From: Geoglobus sp.
Lineage (GTDB): Archaea; Halobacteriota; Archaeoglobi; Archaeoglobales; Archaeoglobaceae
Direction: 5' to 3'
Length of the DNA stretch: 5,759 nt
Assembly (NCBI GenBank): GCA_027016965.1
Contig: JALURI010000067.1
Location: forward strand, 1 to 5,759
The position numbers and the translations under genes were made by a program. Positions within the stretch are counted from its first letter, which is position 1. Each line of letters opens with the position of its first letter. This document shows positions 4,976 to 5,759 of the stretch, piece by piece. The notes under the pieces were generated by a model. It worked only from the letters and a program-made list of their open reading frames with translations. It was not told the origin of the DNA and did not search any database.

Positions 4976-5725
4976 ATGGAGCTTGTAGACATTCACTGCC
5001 ATCTCAATTTCGACAGCTTTAGTGGAGACAGAGATGAGGTTATCAGAAATGCAAAAATAACCGGACTTCTTTTCATAATCGATTCTGGCTTTGATTTTCT
5101 TTCGAACGAGAGGTCACTGAGAATCTCCCAGACTTATGATGGTTTTGTTTACTCAACTCTCGGCTTTTCACCAAACAGAATAGGAAAATCCGATTACAGA
5201 TATGCCATTGATCAGATATTCAAGTTCTCTGACAGAATAGTCGGTGTCGGAGAGGTTGGAATAGACCTGAAAAAGGCGAAAGCAAGTTATGAAAAACAGA
5301 AAGAGGTTTTTCTTGAGTTTGTTAAACTTGCAGAGGAAATTAATAAGCCCCTCGTTATTCATGCAAGAAAGGCCGAGGAAAAGGTGTATAACATAATAAA
5401 GGATAGAGACATTACTGCTGTTTTTCACTGTTATACAGGCAGTGAAAGCCTTGTAAGAAGAATCCAGGACTCCGGGTTCTATGTATCCATCTCAACCTTG
5501 GTATGTTTCGCCAGCAATGTTAAAAAAATTGTAGAGCATATCAGTATAGACAATCTGCTTCTTGAAACCGATAGCCCATTTCTATCTCCACTGAAAGGCA
5601 GAAATGAACCTTCCAATGTAAAGTATGCATATCAGAAAATCTCACAGATTATGGCCATTGATAATGATGAGGTTTCCAACAAACTTATAAAAAATGCAGG
5701 TCAAGTTTTTGATATACATCTTTGA
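4976..5725 (+). CDS. TatD-family metal-dependent hydrolase (putative 3'-5' DNase)
   Basis: The 249-residue protein is a TIM-barrel hydrolase of the TatD family, whose members bind two divalent metals and often act as exonucleases on DNA or RNA. All usual ligands are visible: His7 and His9 in VDIHCHLNF, Glu93 in GEVGID, His129 in PLVIHARKAEE, His151 in FHCYTGS and Asp199 in LLETDSPFLSP. The common G-x-HP motif after the second strand reads LGFSP (62-66) here, with the histidine replaced by serine; that residue is not one of the metal ligands listed. Length is slightly shorter than bacterial TatD (about 260). The start at 4976 puts the H-x-H motif at the expected place. It begins two bases after the leuA stop and has only a weak, distant GAGG (4961-4964), so translation probably depends on coupling to leuA. 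The substrate is unknown and there is no obvious functional link to leucine synthesis. Confidence 0.9.
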   Translation: MELVDIHCHLNFDSFSGDRDEVIRNAKITGLLFIIDSGFDFLSNERSLRISQTYDGFVYSTLGFSPNRIGKSDYRYAIDQIFKFSDRIVGVGEVGIDLKKAKASYEKQKEVFLEFVKLAEEINKPLVIHARKAEEKVYNIIKDRDITAVFHCYTGSESLVRRIQDSGFYVSISTLVCFASNVKKIVEHISIDNLLLETDSPFLSPLKGRNEPSNVKYAYQKISQIMAIDNDEVSNKLIKNAGQVFDIHL

Positions 5726-5738
5726 CAGGTGTTTGGTG

Positions 5739-5759
5739 ATGATGATGCCCATAAAACCA
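5739..5759 (+). CDS. Possible start of a third operon gene, cut by window edge
   Basis: Fourteen bases after the tatD stop, three consecutive ATG codons (5739, 5742, 5745) are followed by an open frame reading MMMPIKP to the edge. AGGTG at 5727-5731 is well placed upstream, seven to ten bases before the first two ATGs. The close spacing suggests a third gene in the leuA-tatD unit. A GTG at 5730 in another frame is an alternative. Too little is visible to name a product. Confidence 0.35.

Overview
The window looks like a chromosomal segment of a thermophilic euryarchaeon. My best guess is the Archaeoglobales, but that rests on general family resemblance and was not tested. The archaeal signs are AT-rich TATA-like boxes 25-35 bases upstream of starts, genes that appear leaderless, GGTG/GGAG-type ribosome sites, a VapBC-type pair, an AF2212-like (DUF104) antitoxin, and a LeuA-family enzyme of archaeal type. 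There are no rRNA or tRNA genes, CRISPR arrays or intact insertion sequences.

Left part (1-870, all minus strand): a patch of damaged accessory genes. In transcription order it holds a vapB-like antitoxin gene broken by a one-base frameshift, an overlapping vapC/PIN toxin gene that has lost its middle, a wecB (UDP-GlcNAc 2-epimerase) remnant with a good ribosome site that loses family similarity after about 43 codons, and, one base after that remnant's stop, the start of a DUF104 antitoxin that runs off the left edge. This is the most informative region of the window. It reads as genome decay or rearrangement, not as a new system.

Middle (1023-3078): a minus-strand family-2 glycosyltransferase with two C-terminal membrane helices shares a 165-base promoter region with a divergent plus-strand small membrane protein of the YdjM/DUF457 metal-dependent hydrolase type. 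For both genes the longest open frame overshoots the real start, and without correction they would appear to overlap. The membrane-protein gene converges on a minus-strand gene for a 137-residue protein with an N-terminal zinc-binding-like cluster and no function I can name. Between them lie two copies of a 10-base palindrome and a small hairpin.

Right part (3079-5759): a 401-base AT-rich stretch with no convincing gene leads into leuA (2-isopropylmalate or citramalate synthase family) and, two bases after its stop, a TatD-type metal-dependent hydrolase gene. These two probably form an operon, perhaps continuing into a third gene that begins at the right edge. The wecB remnant and the glycosyltransferase both belong to surface-glycan or glycoprotein biosynthesis, so the left half may be the eroded edge of a glycan locus. 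The leuA-tatD unit is ordinary core metabolism.
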